Positions 35,643 through 43,854 of a DNA stretch of 64,000 nt are shown here, piece by piece (position 1 is the stretch's first letter; each line of letters begins with the position of its first letter). The notes beneath the pieces are model-generated. The model saw only the letters and a program-made list of their open reading frames with translations, was not told the origin of the DNA and did not search any database. Made by a program: the position numbers and the translations under genes. Source of the DNA: Flavobacterium sp. J372 (lineage in GTDB: Bacteria > Bacteroidota > Bacteroidia > Flavobacteriales > Flavobacteriaceae); contig NZ_JAJOMZ010000004.1 in the NCBI RefSeq assembly GCF_024699965.1, positions 2,044,001 to 2,108,000 on the forward strand, given 5' to 3'.

Positions 35643-37553
35643 ATGAGTTATTACCAGGTTAAAAGCTTAGAGCAATACTTTAAACATTATAACAAGTCTA
35701 TCCGCGAGCCCCGTAAATTCTGGGAAAAGATAGCCGACGAGAATTTTACATGGTACCAGAAATGGGATAAAGTGGTGGAATTTGACATGCAGGAGGCCGA
35801 GGTGAAATGGTTCCTCAATGCTAAAGTGAATATCACAAAAAACTGCATTGACCGTCACCTTGCAAAACGTGGAGAAAAGACAGCCATCATATTTGAGCCG
35901 AACAACCCGGACGAAGAAGCGCTGCATATAACCTATAACGAGCTGTATGACAGGGTGGCTAAGATGGCAAATGTGATGCGCGACCGTGGCATAAAGAAAG
36001 GTGACAGGGTATGTATTTACCTGCCGATGATTCCGGAACTTGCCGTAGCTGTCCTGGCCTGTGCAAGAATAGGCGCAATACATTCAGTTGTATTTGCAGG
36101 GTTTTCGGCTTCGGCAGTGGCAACGAGGATAAATGATTCGCAATGCCGCATGGTGATAACATCTGACGGTGGATACCGCGGCAATAAAACCATTGACCTT
36201 AAAGGTATTGTTGATGAGGCGCTGCAAAAGTGCCCCGGTGTTGAAGAAGTACTGGTTGTAAAGCGTACCAATACTGAAATCAACATGCAGGAAGGCCGTG
36301 ATATATGGCTGCAGCCGCTGCTTGATGAAGCTGTACCGAATAACGTAGCTGAAATCATGGACGCTGAAGATCCGTTGTTTATATTATATACTTCGGGTTC
36401 AACAGGTAAGCCTAAAGGCATGCTGCATACTACGGCAGGTTACATGGTTTATTCAGCTTATACTTTCAAAAATATTTTTGCTTACGAAGAGAATGATGTT
36501 TTCTGGTGTACGGCTGACATAGGCTGGATCACAGGACATTCGTATATATTATATGGTCCGCTGCTCAACGGTGCCACTACTGTAATTTTTGAAGGTGTAC
36601 CATCATACCCTGATTTTGGCCGTTTCTGGGAAGTGATTGACAAGCATAAAGTTACACAGTTCTATACGGCTCCAACGGCTATCCGCTCGCTTGCTAAAGA
36701 AAACTGGGAATGGGTTGATAAGCACGACTTGTCATCGCTAAAGATAATAGGGTCTGTAGGTGAGCCAATCAATGAAGAAGCATGGCACTGGTATAATGAC
36801 CATGTCGGAAAAAAGAAATCTCCAGTTATAGATACGTGGTGGCAAACCGAGACCGGAGGCATAATGATTTCGCCAATTCCATTTGTAACCCCAACAAAAC
36901 CAACGTATGCTACATTACCATTACCGGGTGTACAACCTGTATTGATGGATGAAAAACGCAACGAAATTGAAGGTAACCAGGTTGTGGGGAGCCTTTGCAT
37001 CAAGTTCCCGTGGCCGGGTATGGCACGTACCATTTGGGGTGACCACCAGCGGTTTAAGGAAACGTATTTCTCAACATTCCCCGGGAAATATTTTACCGGA
37101 GATGGCGCCCTGCGTGATGAAGTGGGTTACTACAGGATAACCGGAAGGGTTGATGATGTTGTAATTGTGTCAGGGCATAACCTTGGCACAGCGCCAATTG
37201 AAGATGCCATAAATGAACATCCTGCCGTGGCAGAGTCAGCAATTGTGGGCTTTCTGCATGAGGTTAAGGGCAATGCACTGTACGGATTCATCATTTTGAA
37301 AGAATCAGGCTCAGGCCGTGACAGGGATAACCTTATTAAAGAGATTAACGAGCACATATCCAGCCACATAGGCCCGATAGCTAAGCTCGACAAAATGCAG
37401 TTTGTATCAGGTTTGCCGAAAACGCGTTCAGGTAAAATCATGAGAAGGATACTGCGGAAGATAGCGGAGGGCGACTTTACAAACTTTGGCGATACGACTA
37501 CATTGCTCAACCCTGAAATTGTTGATGAAATTAAGGACGGACGGATAGAATAA
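35643..37553 (+). CDS. acs: Acetyl-CoA synthetase
   Basis: This AMP-forming enzyme activates acetate to acetyl-CoA through acetyl-adenylate. The 636-residue length is usual for Acs. Motifs include FILYTSGSTGKPKGMLHTTA (P-loop), VFWCTADIGWITGHSY, DTWWQTETGG and the C-terminal SGLPKTRSGKIMRRILR, whose Lys is the usual acetylation site. The gene stands alone between a divergent catabolic operon and a terminator. Acetate from overflow or breakdown is the likely substrate. Confidence 0.97.
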   Translation: MSYYQVKSLEQYFKHYNKSIREPRKFWEKIADENFTWYQKWDKVVEFDMQEAEVKWFLNAKVNITKNCIDRHLAKRGEKTAIIFEPNNPDEEALHITYNELYDRVAKMANVMRDRGIKKGDRVCIYLPMIPELAVAVLACARIGAIHSVVFAGFSASAVATRINDSQCRMVITSDGGYRGNKTIDLKGIVDEALQKCPGVEEVLVVKRTNTEINMQEGRDIWLQPLLDEAVPNNVAEIMDAEDPLFILYTSGSTGKPKGMLHTTAGYMVYSAYTFKNIFAYEENDVFWCTADIGWITGHSYILYGPLLNGATTVIFEGVPSYPDFGRFWEVIDKHKVTQFYTAPTAIRSLAKENWEWVDKHDLSSLKIIGSVGEPINEEAWHWYNDHVGKKKSPVIDTWWQTETGGIMISPIPFVTPTKPTYATLPLPGVQPVLMDEKRNEIEGNQVVGSLCIKFPWPGMARTIWGDHQRFKETYFSTFPGKYFTGDGALRDEVGYYRITGRVDDVVIVSGHNLGTAPIEDAINEHPAVAESAIVGFLHEVKGNALYGFIILKESGSGRDRDNLIKEINEHISSHIGPIAKLDKMQFVSGLPKTRSGKIMRRILRKIAEGDFTNFGDTTTLLNPEIVDEIKDGRIE

Positions 37554-37558
37554 CATTT

Positions 37559-37585
37559 AAAACCCTGCTAATTGCAGGGTTTTTT
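37559..37585 (+). terminator. Rho-independent terminator after acs
   Basis: A stem AAAACCCTGC / GCAGGGTTTT with a five-base loop runs into a T tract. It lies five bases after the stop and separates acs from the biosynthetic cluster. Confidence 0.85.
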
Positions 37586-37637
37586 ATTTAAGGAAACTAT
37601 AACATTTCCGCATACGGTTTTTCCTAAATTAGCAAAT

Positions 37638-38768
37638 ATGGAAAACCAACCTGATGTACTTATTGTAGGCGGAGGCCTGGCGGGGCTTACAGCTGCGCTA
37701 CATCTGCGTAAAAACGGGCTTCAGATCACTGTAATTGAGAAGGATAGCTATCCGCGGCACAAGGTATGCGGCGAATATGTCTCCAACGAAATTATCCCAT
37801 ATTTAAATTGGCTTGGGATTGATATTTATGAGCTAAATCCTGTTAAAATTAACAAGTTTGAGTTTTCATCAAATTCAGGCAAAAAGGCCTTGGCAAATCT
37901 ACCTTTAGGAGGTTTTGGAGTAAGCCGTTACGCGCTTGATAACTATCTGTACATCAAGGCTAAAGATGCCGGTTGCACGTTTGTAAATGACACTGTTACT
38001 GACATCCGGTTTGATAATGAAATGTTAATGGTAAATACTTCGGACACCACATTTACATCAAAAATCGTAATTGGCGCTTATGGCAAGCGGGCCGGGCTAG
38101 ACCAGCAATTATCCAGGAATTTTTTTGTTAAAAAATCGCCCTGGCTGGCGGTAAAATGTCACTATACCGGAGATTTTCCAGATGATGTCGTCGCGTTACA
38201 TAATTTTGATGGTGGTTATTGTGGAATATCAAAAGTGGAGAATAATACGATTAACGTGTGTTATCTCGCTGATTATAAAACGTTTAAAAAATTTAAAAAT
38301 ATTGACGATTACCAAAAATCTGTGCTTTCTCAAAATCCGCATTTGCTTCCTATTTTTGAGAAGTGCAGAGCAGTATTTAACAAGCCTTTAACAATCAGCC
38401 AGATTTCTTTCGAAAAGAAAAATCCGGTCGAAAACCATATCATCATGACAGGCGATACTGCCGGGCTCATCCATCCGCTTTGCGGCAACGGAATGGCCAT
38501 GGCAATTCACAGCGCAAAAATCGCATCTGAACTTATATTTTTATTCCATACGGGAACAATCCGTACACGGGCAGAACTCGAAAAACGCTATGCCGCAGAA
38601 TGGAGAAAGAATTTTGGCAGGAGGATAAAAGCGGGAAGGATGCTAGGATATGCATTGCAGCATAAATCACTTGCAAAGGCACTGACAGGATTTGTTTCGG
38701 CTTTCCCGGCAGTACTGCCCCTGATTATAAAACAAACACACGGCAAACCAATACAAATCGCGCAATGA
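37638..38768 (+). CDS. FAD-dependent oxidoreductase, geranylgeranyl-reductase-like (type III PKS cluster)
   Basis: This 376-residue flavoprotein begins with the FAD dinucleotide site VLIVGGGLAGLTAALHLRKNG, and its second FAD motif is MTGDTAGLIHPLCGNGMAMA. It resembles the geranylgeranyl reductase/halogenase/hydroxylase group. In type III PKS clusters such enzymes often hydroxylate the aromatic product to a quinol or quinone. I start it at 37638 (MENQPDV), because an upstream frame start at 37572 lies inside the acs terminator. A -7-like box TAAATTAG (37625-37632) sits five bases before the ATG. The stop overlaps the next gene by four bases. Confidence 0.85.
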   Translation: MENQPDVLIVGGGLAGLTAALHLRKNGLQITVIEKDSYPRHKVCGEYVSNEIIPYLNWLGIDIYELNPVKINKFEFSSNSGKKALANLPLGGFGVSRYALDNYLYIKAKDAGCTFVNDTVTDIRFDNEMLMVNTSDTTFTSKIVIGAYGKRAGLDQQLSRNFFVKKSPWLAVKCHYTGDFPDDVVALHNFDGGYCGISKVENNTINVCYLADYKTFKKFKNIDDYQKSVLSQNPHLLPIFEKCRAVFNKPLTISQISFEKKNPVENHIIMTGDTAGLIHPLCGNGMAMAIHSAKIASELIFLFHTGTIRTRAELEKRYAAEWRKNFGRRIKAGRMLGYALQHKSLAKALTGFVSAFPAVLPLIIKQTHGKPIQIAQ

Positions 38769-39478
38769 TAGGGCCTGACATTACATACCGCAGCACCGAG
38801 GCCGAGATTATGGACGATTTCTATATTGAAGGGGACGAACTGCACGGCGCGCTTGACCAGATTGCGGGTATAAACAAAATGCTCGGTGGCAACGCCATAA
38901 CCCTTGACGGTGTGAAACAGCTATTGAAAAACCACGACAAAAGCGTGGCTGTAACCATCGCTGATGTGGGGTGCGGTAATGGTGACATGTTAAGGATGCT
39001 GGCAGATTACGGGATGCGGGAGGGTTATACATTCAACCTGATTGGTGTGGACGCTAATCCTAATACCGTTGCTTACGCAAAACAACTGTCGGCTACGTAC
39101 CAGATCAAATATCTGTGCCTTGATGTGTTTAAGACTGATTTTGAGAACCTTAAATATGACATCGCCCTGTGTACGCTCACACTGCATCATTTCAGCAATG
39201 AAATGATTGCAAAGCTGCTTTCAACTTTTGAAACCAATGCTTCAATAGGAATCGTAATAAACGATTTGCACCGCAGCAAAGTAGCCTACGGGCTGTTTAG
39301 GGTAATAAGTCCCGTACTCGGACTGAACAAGATGGCCCGGCAGGATGGATTGGTGTCGATCCTCCGAGGGTTCAGGAAAATTGAAATAGAAAAAATGGCT
39401 GAAAACCTCGGCCTGAAAAAGCATAGTATCCGTTGGCGCTGGGCTTTCAGATACCAATGGATAATTGAAAAAACATGA
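38765..39478 (+). CDS. SAM-dependent methyltransferase (type III PKS cluster)
   Basis: This 237-residue class I methyltransferase has motif I IADVGCGNGDMLRML, an acidic ribose-binding residue in LIGVDANPNTV, and ALCTLTLHHFSNEMI as the catalytic-side motif. It probably methylates the polyketide product, by O- or C-methylation. Its placement between the flavoprotein and the type III PKS resembles the srsA-srsB-srsC arrangement described in Streptomyces, where PKS, methyltransferase and flavin hydroxylase make methylated alkylresorcinols and quinones. Four-base overlaps exist on both sides. Confidence 0.85.
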   Translation: MIGPDITYRSTEAEIMDDFYIEGDELHGALDQIAGINKMLGGNAITLDGVKQLLKNHDKSVAVTIADVGCGNGDMLRMLADYGMREGYTFNLIGVDANPNTVAYAKQLSATYQIKYLCLDVFKTDFENLKYDIALCTLTLHHFSNEMIAKLLSTFETNASIGIVINDLHRSKVAYGLFRVISPVLGLNKMARQDGLVSILRGFRKIEIEKMAENLGLKKHSIRWRWAFRYQWIIEKT

Positions 39479-40527
39479 GTGTAAAAATTATAGCTGCAGC
39501 AAAGCAACTTCCTGAATATTCGGCTTCTACAGAAGAAATACTTGAACTTGTCGACGGATGGATGGCAGGGCAGGAGGACCGTTTCATCCGGAAGGTGAAG
39601 AAGATATTTGAAGGCGCTGCGGTTGACAGGCGTTATTCCATAATGCACCCGGAAGAGGCTTTTACGGCAACATCTTTTGAAGAAAAAAATGATATTTATT
39701 CGCGCGAGGCGATTAAACTCGGTGAAAAAGTACTGCAAAACGCACTTGATAAGGCAGAGTGGGAGCCTCAGAGCCTGGACTATATCATAACCGTAAGCTG
39801 TACCGGCATAATGATACCATCGCTTGATGCGTATCTCATCAATAAAATGAACCTGCGGCAGGATATCGTGAGGCTTCCGGTAACAGAGATGGGCTGTGCG
39901 GCTGGTATTTCGGGTATTATTTACGCCAAGAACTTCCTGAAGGCCAATCCAGGCAAGAGGGCGGCAGTGATAGCTGTTGAAGCGCCTTCAGCGACATTTC
40001 AATTAGATGATTACTCTATGCCTAACATTGTGAGCGCGGCGATTTTCGGTGACGGCTCGGCGTGCTGCCTGCTGTCGTCTTATGAGGATGATAACGGACC
40101 TGAGATTATCGATGAGCAGATGTATCATTTTTATGATGCTGAGCACATGATGGGCTTTAAGCTTACTAACAGCGGTTTGCAGATGGTGCTTGATGTGGAA
40201 GTACCGGAAAAGATCGCATCGCATTTTGAAGACATCATCCATCCTTTCCTTGAGAAAAACGATTTAAGGATTGATGACGTTGACCACCTGATTTTTCATC
40301 CGGGCGGCAAAAAAATCATTAAAACGGTTGAAGAACTTTTTGCAGGCATGGGAAAAAATATTGACGATACAAAAGAAGTGCTTAAATTGTACGGAAATAT
40401 GTCGAGCGCCACGGTACTTTATGTACTTGAACGAATTATGGACACAAATCCGGCTAAGGGTGAACGAGGCGTGATGCTGAGTTTCGGCCCCGGATTCTCG
40501 GCACAGCGGGTGTTATTACAATGGTAA
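39475..40527 (+). CDS. Type III polyketide synthase (chalcone synthase-like)
   Basis: This 350-residue homodimeric ketosynthase extends an acyl starter with malonyl-CoA and cyclises the chain. The catalytic triad is visible as Cys141 (TEMGCAAGISG), His275 (LIFHPGGKK) and Asn308 (YGNMSSATV). The family GFGPG-type loop is SFGPGFSA near the C terminus. The product could be an alkylresorcinol, alkylpyrone or phloroglucinol derivative; the cyclisation type cannot be read from the sequence. Its neighbours suggest a custom fatty acyl starter. Confidence 0.93.
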   Translation: MSVKIIAAAKQLPEYSASTEEILELVDGWMAGQEDRFIRKVKKIFEGAAVDRRYSIMHPEEAFTATSFEEKNDIYSREAIKLGEKVLQNALDKAEWEPQSLDYIITVSCTGIMIPSLDAYLINKMNLRQDIVRLPVTEMGCAAGISGIIYAKNFLKANPGKRAAVIAVEAPSATFQLDDYSMPNIVSAAIFGDGSACCLLSSYEDDNGPEIIDEQMYHFYDAEHMMGFKLTNSGLQMVLDVEVPEKIASHFEDIIHPFLEKNDLRIDDVDHLIFHPGGKKIIKTVEELFAGMGKNIDDTKEVLKLYGNMSSATVLYVLERIMDTNPAKGERGVMLSFGPGFSAQRVLLQW

Positions 40528-41309
40528 AAACTTTTGAAAATACAGGTTATTGGGCTATTATTTTAGGGGGCAGCAGCGGGCTTGGGCTTGCTTCGGCTAA
40601 AAAACTGGCACAGGAAGGCATGAATATCATCATCGTCTACAGAAATGGCCGTGCGGAGATGGAAGCTATTGAAAAGGAGTTTGAAGCAATAAGGCAGGCA
40701 AACGTACAATTTGAAGCTTTTAATGCAGATGCCCTCAATCCTGAAAAACGAGAAGAACTGATTTCAACTATAAAATTAACGATTGGCAATAACAAAATCA
40801 GATGCCTGCTGCACAGCGTTGCAAAAGGCAGCCTGAAGGCAATGACAGGCGAAAACGCATTATCAACAGAAGACCTGAACATAACCATGAATGCTATGGC
40901 TTTCAGCTTTTATGACTGGGCAAAAGCATTACTAAATGCAGAATTATTTGCTGATGATGCACGACTCCTGGCTTTTACAAGTGAAGGCAGCAGTAAAGCA
41001 TGGCCAAGCTATGGCGCAGTTTCAGCCGCAAAGGCAGCGCTTGAGGCATTGATGAGGAGTATGGCGTTGGAATTTGCTCCGGATGGCTTGCGCAGCAACT
41101 GCATTATGGCCGGGATAACTGATACCCAAAGCTTGCGGATGATTCCCGGCAGCGAAGCGCTTGCAAATCATGCCAAAGAACGAAATCCGTTTCAACGAAT
41201 GACAACGCCTGATGATGTAGCCGATGCAGTATATATGTTGTGCCTTGATGAGGCAGCCTGGATAAACGGGGCGGTAATTCCGGTAAATGGCGGGGAACAT
41301 CTTCAGTAA
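40521..41309 (+). CDS. FabL-like enoyl-ACP reductase (SDR)
   Basis: This 262-residue short-chain dehydrogenase has the NAD(P) site LGGSSGLGLASAKKLAQEG. The active site reads Y-x6-K (SYGAVSAAKAALEALMRS), the spacing of FabI/FabL enoyl reductases, not the Y-x3-K of ordinary ketoreductases. The C-terminal NPFQRMTTPDDVADAVYML also resembles Bacillus FabL. It probably reduces enoyl-ACP intermediates during starter synthesis, although a 3-ketoacyl-ACP reductase role cannot be excluded. It overlaps the PKS gene by seven bases. Confidence 0.8.
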   Translation: MVKTFENTGYWAIILGGSSGLGLASAKKLAQEGMNIIIVYRNGRAEMEAIEKEFEAIRQANVQFEAFNADALNPEKREELISTIKLTIGNNKIRCLLHSVAKGSLKAMTGENALSTEDLNITMNAMAFSFYDWAKALLNAELFADDARLLAFTSEGSSKAWPSYGAVSAAKAALEALMRSMALEFAPDGLRSNCIMAGITDTQSLRMIPGSEALANHAKERNPFQRMTTPDDVADAVYMLCLDEAAWINGAVIPVNGGEHLQ

Positions 41310-41310
41310 T

Positions 41311-41751
41311 ATGGAAGCATCAGCAATAATAGCGAAATTACCATATAGCAAACCGTTTTTGTTTGTGGATGAGCTGCTTCATGTAGATGAGAATGGAGCA
41401 GAGGGAACGTTTACTTTTGATGAAAGCCTTGACTTTTATAAAGGCCATTTTAAAGATAATCCTATAACGCCCGGCGTGATACTGACAGAGGCTATGGCAC
41501 AGATTGGTGTAGTTTGCTTAGGGATATATTTGTTGAATGACAACTTAAATTCAGATATCGCAATTGCCTTAACTTCAGCTGAAACAGAGTTTTTAAAACC
41601 TGTTTACCCAAATGAAAAAGTCAGGGTAAAATCAGAGAAAATATATTACCGCTTTGGCAAACTGAAGTGTAAGGTTATAATGTATAATGAGACCAACGAA
41701 GAAATTTGCCGCGGCAAAATTGCCGGGATGATAATAAGCAAAAATGAGTAA
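41311..41751 (+). CDS. Hotdog-fold 3-hydroxyacyl-ACP dehydratase
   Basis: This is a FabZ-like dehydratase of about 146 residues. The segment LPYSKPFLFVDELLHVDENGAEG and the helix FYKGHFKDNPITPGVILTEAMAQ carry the His and Glu/Gln positions of FabA/FabZ. I use the ATG at 41311 (MEASAII), since it directly follows the SDR stop; a Met at 41287 is inside the previous gene. It would dehydrate 3-hydroxyacyl-ACP in the starter-making module. Confidence 0.85.
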   Translation: MEASAIIAKLPYSKPFLFVDELLHVDENGAEGTFTFDESLDFYKGHFKDNPITPGVILTEAMAQIGVVCLGIYLLNDNLNSDIAIALTSAETEFLKPVYPNEKVRVKSEKIYYRFGKLKCKVIMYNETNEEICRGKIAGMIISKNE

Positions 41752-43015
41752 CCGCGTAGTGATAACAGGTATGGGAGTGGCGGCGCCGAACGGTGTGGGC
41801 CTTGCTGCGTTTGAACATGCCATAAAAAACGGCATATCAGGCATACGGCATGACAAGCGGCTTGAAGAGCTAAACTTTTCGTGCCAGATTGCGGGCGAGC
41901 CTGTTATTACCGACGAAATCAAATCAAAATATTTTTCTGAATTAGAACTGCGCGGATTTAACAGCAGCGGTATTATGTATGGCGTTATAGCCGGCATGGA
42001 AGCCTGGGAAGATGCCGGATTAGCTATTCCCGATAAAGATGCACCCGACTGGGAAAGCGGTGTTGTGTTCGGGTCATGCACATCAGGTATCGATAAATTT
42101 CGTGAAGGCATTTATAAAATTGACGACCTGCAGGTGAAACGGCTGGGGAGCACGCTTGCTATTCAGGTCATGAATAGCGGGATTAGCGCCTACCTGGGCG
42201 GGAAACTCGGCCTCGGCAACCAGATTACTACCAATGCATCTGCATGCATTACTGGGACAGAGAGCATCCTTATGGCATATGACCGTATAAAAGCAGGGTA
42301 TGCAACCCGAATGCTCGCAGGAAGCACAGGCGACAGCGGCCCTTACATTTGGGGCGGGTTTGATGCCATACGGGTGTGTACCTACAAGCATAATGATTCG
42401 CCGGAGCAGGGCAGCAGACCAATGAGTGCAAGCGCATCCGGGTTTGTGCCGGGCAGCGGGGCCGGGGCAATGGTGCTGGAAAGCCTTGAGAGCGCCTTAG
42501 AACGCGGCGCGAAGATATATGGCGAAATACTTGGCGGGAGCATAAACAGCGGCGGACAGCGAGGCACAGGCAGTATGACAGCGCCTAATAACGACGGTGT
42601 TCAGCGTTGTTTCACTTCAGCTTTTAAAAATGCCGGCATTGAGCCAAATAAGATTGATGCTATAAACGGGCATCTCACCGCAACGGCAAAAGACAGTACA
42701 GAGATTGCCAACTGGGTTGAAGTTTTGGGTAGAAGAGGGACGGACTTTCCTTATATTAATTCACTTAAATCACTGACCGGCCACTGCCTTAGCGGGGCGG
42801 GGAGTATAGAATCTGTGGCAACAGTATTGCAGCTTAAGGGCGGGTACATATTCCCGAACATCAATTGCGAAGACCTTCATCCGGAGATTGAAGCTATGAT
42901 TGATAAGTCTCGGATAACTAAAACATTACAAATGTCAGATATAAATATTATCGCTAAGGCCAATCTGGGCTTTGGCGATATCAATGCCTGCATCATTTTT
43001 AAAAAAATTCAATAA
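41744..43015 (+). CDS. Beta-ketoacyl-ACP synthase (FabF/KAS II type)
   Basis: This 423-residue condensing enzyme has the Cys-His-His triad: Cys168 (NASACITGTESI), His310 (INGHLTATAKDS) and His347 (SLKSLTGHCLSGAGS), plus Lys342. It therefore looks active, not a chain-length factor. It extends acyl chains on the cluster's own carrier protein. The motif around His310 differs from housekeeping FabF (usually HGTSTPLGD), which suggests a specialised substrate. It overlaps the dehydratase gene by eight bases. Confidence 0.88.
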   Translation: MSNRVVITGMGVAAPNGVGLAAFEHAIKNGISGIRHDKRLEELNFSCQIAGEPVITDEIKSKYFSELELRGFNSSGIMYGVIAGMEAWEDAGLAIPDKDAPDWESGVVFGSCTSGIDKFREGIYKIDDLQVKRLGSTLAIQVMNSGISAYLGGKLGLGNQITTNASACITGTESILMAYDRIKAGYATRMLAGSTGDSGPYIWGGFDAIRVCTYKHNDSPEQGSRPMSASASGFVPGSGAGAMVLESLESALERGAKIYGEILGGSINSGGQRGTGSMTAPNNDGVQRCFTSAFKNAGIEPNKIDAINGHLTATAKDSTEIANWVEVLGRRGTDFPYINSLKSLTGHCLSGAGSIESVATVLQLKGGYIFPNINCEDLHPEIEAMIDKSRITKTLQMSDINIIAKANLGFGDINACIIFKKIQ

Positions 43016-43020
43016 TTGAT

Positions 43021-43269
43021 ATGGAAAAGACAGAACTTTTAAACAAGCTTAAAACCATAATAAAACCGTATAGCAATGATGAAGCGGCTTTTAACGCCAT
43101 GACCGAAGACAGCGATTTCATTACTGATCTGAAGGTGAATTCGGCCAACCTGGTTGACATCATACTCGATATTGAGGAAGCGTTTGATATCACTATAGAC
43201 AATACAGAAATGGAACGGATGATGGATGTGCGCACCGCTGTGGAAATCATAGAAGTTAAAATCGCCTGA
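43021..43269 (+). CDS. Acyl carrier protein of the cluster
   Basis: This 82-residue acidic helical protein has the carrier-protein fold. The likely phosphopantetheine site is Ser41 in FITDLKVNSANLVDIILDIE. The usual Asp-Ser-Leu is replaced by Asn-Ser-Ala, so it is not the housekeeping AcpP. It probably holds the growing starter chain for the KAS, dehydratase and reductase encoded beside it. It starts five bases after the KAS stop. Confidence 0.85.
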   Translation: MEKTELLNKLKTIIKPYSNDEAAFNAMTEDSDFITDLKVNSANLVDIILDIEEAFDITIDNTEMERMMDVRTAVEIIEVKIA

Positions 43270-43271
43270 AA

Positions 43272-43772
43272 ATGATTGGCAATGATGTGGTGGATATAGA
43301 GGCCGCACGGCGCGAGAGCAATATATGGCGCAAAGGTTGGCAGGAAAAGCTTTTTACGGGGTATGAACGCACATTTATTTTAGCGTCAGGTAATCCGGAA
43401 TTTGCGGTGTGGCTGTTATGGAGCATGAAAGAGGCTGCCTACAAAGCATGGAACAGGCATACAGGAATTCGAATATTTGCCCCGCGCAAGCTGGAATGTA
43501 CTGTGGATACTTTTACAAACCTAAGCGCTTCCGGTAAGGTCAGGTTTGAAGATTATATGTTCAATACCCAATCTACATTGTCTCAAAGCTTCATTCATAC
43601 CGTTGCAGCACAAAGTTTGAAAATGCTTGATCATATAGTTTATCTTCCTGAAGATAATGTTGTGAAAGACAGTAATGCAATGCCTTACTTTAAGGAAGAT
43701 GAAGCCAGGCGTCCTGCATCAAAGAGCCATCATGGCCGGTATAGCATTGCAGTAGGCTTAATCGATATTTAA
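43272..43772 (+). CDS. 4'-phosphopantetheinyl transferase
   Basis: This 166-residue protein has the paired motifs of the family: IGNDVVDIEAA near the N terminus (metal Asp) and WSMKEAAYKAWNR (Glu and Lys). It transfers phosphopantetheine from CoA to the carrier protein encoded immediately upstream, two bases away. A dedicated transferase fits the atypical carrier site. It is the last gene of the cluster; no terminator is obvious after it. Confidence 0.87.
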   Translation: MIGNDVVDIEAARRESNIWRKGWQEKLFTGYERTFILASGNPEFAVWLLWSMKEAAYKAWNRHTGIRIFAPRKLECTVDTFTNLSASGKVRFEDYMFNTQSTLSQSFIHTVAAQSLKMLDHIVYLPEDNVVKDSNAMPYFKEDEARRPASKSHHGRYSIAVGLIDI

Positions 43773-43811
43773 AAATTTCTTAAAGAACAATATATATAGT
43801 TTGCAGTCCGC

Positions 43812-43819
43812 TATATTTG
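43812..43819 (+). promoter_or_regulatory. -7 box (TATATTTG) of the histidine kinase gene
   Basis: This is a perfect TAnnTTTG match 35 bases before the ATG at 43855. It argues against the in-frame TTG at 43825 as start. The -33 box is unclear. Confidence 0.5.
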
Positions 43820-43854
43820 TATAATTGTGCTATTACTATATATTAAGCTCTCAA

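Noticed and set aside
37572..37637. Longer start for the cluster flavoprotein
   Set aside because: It begins inside the acs terminator hairpin and adds residues before the FAD site that do not look like protein of this family.
37638..43772. Flexirubin or aryl polyene pigment cluster
   Set aside because: There is no DarA/DarB pair, ammonia-lyase, second ketosynthase or MMPL transporter; the central enzyme is a type III PKS.
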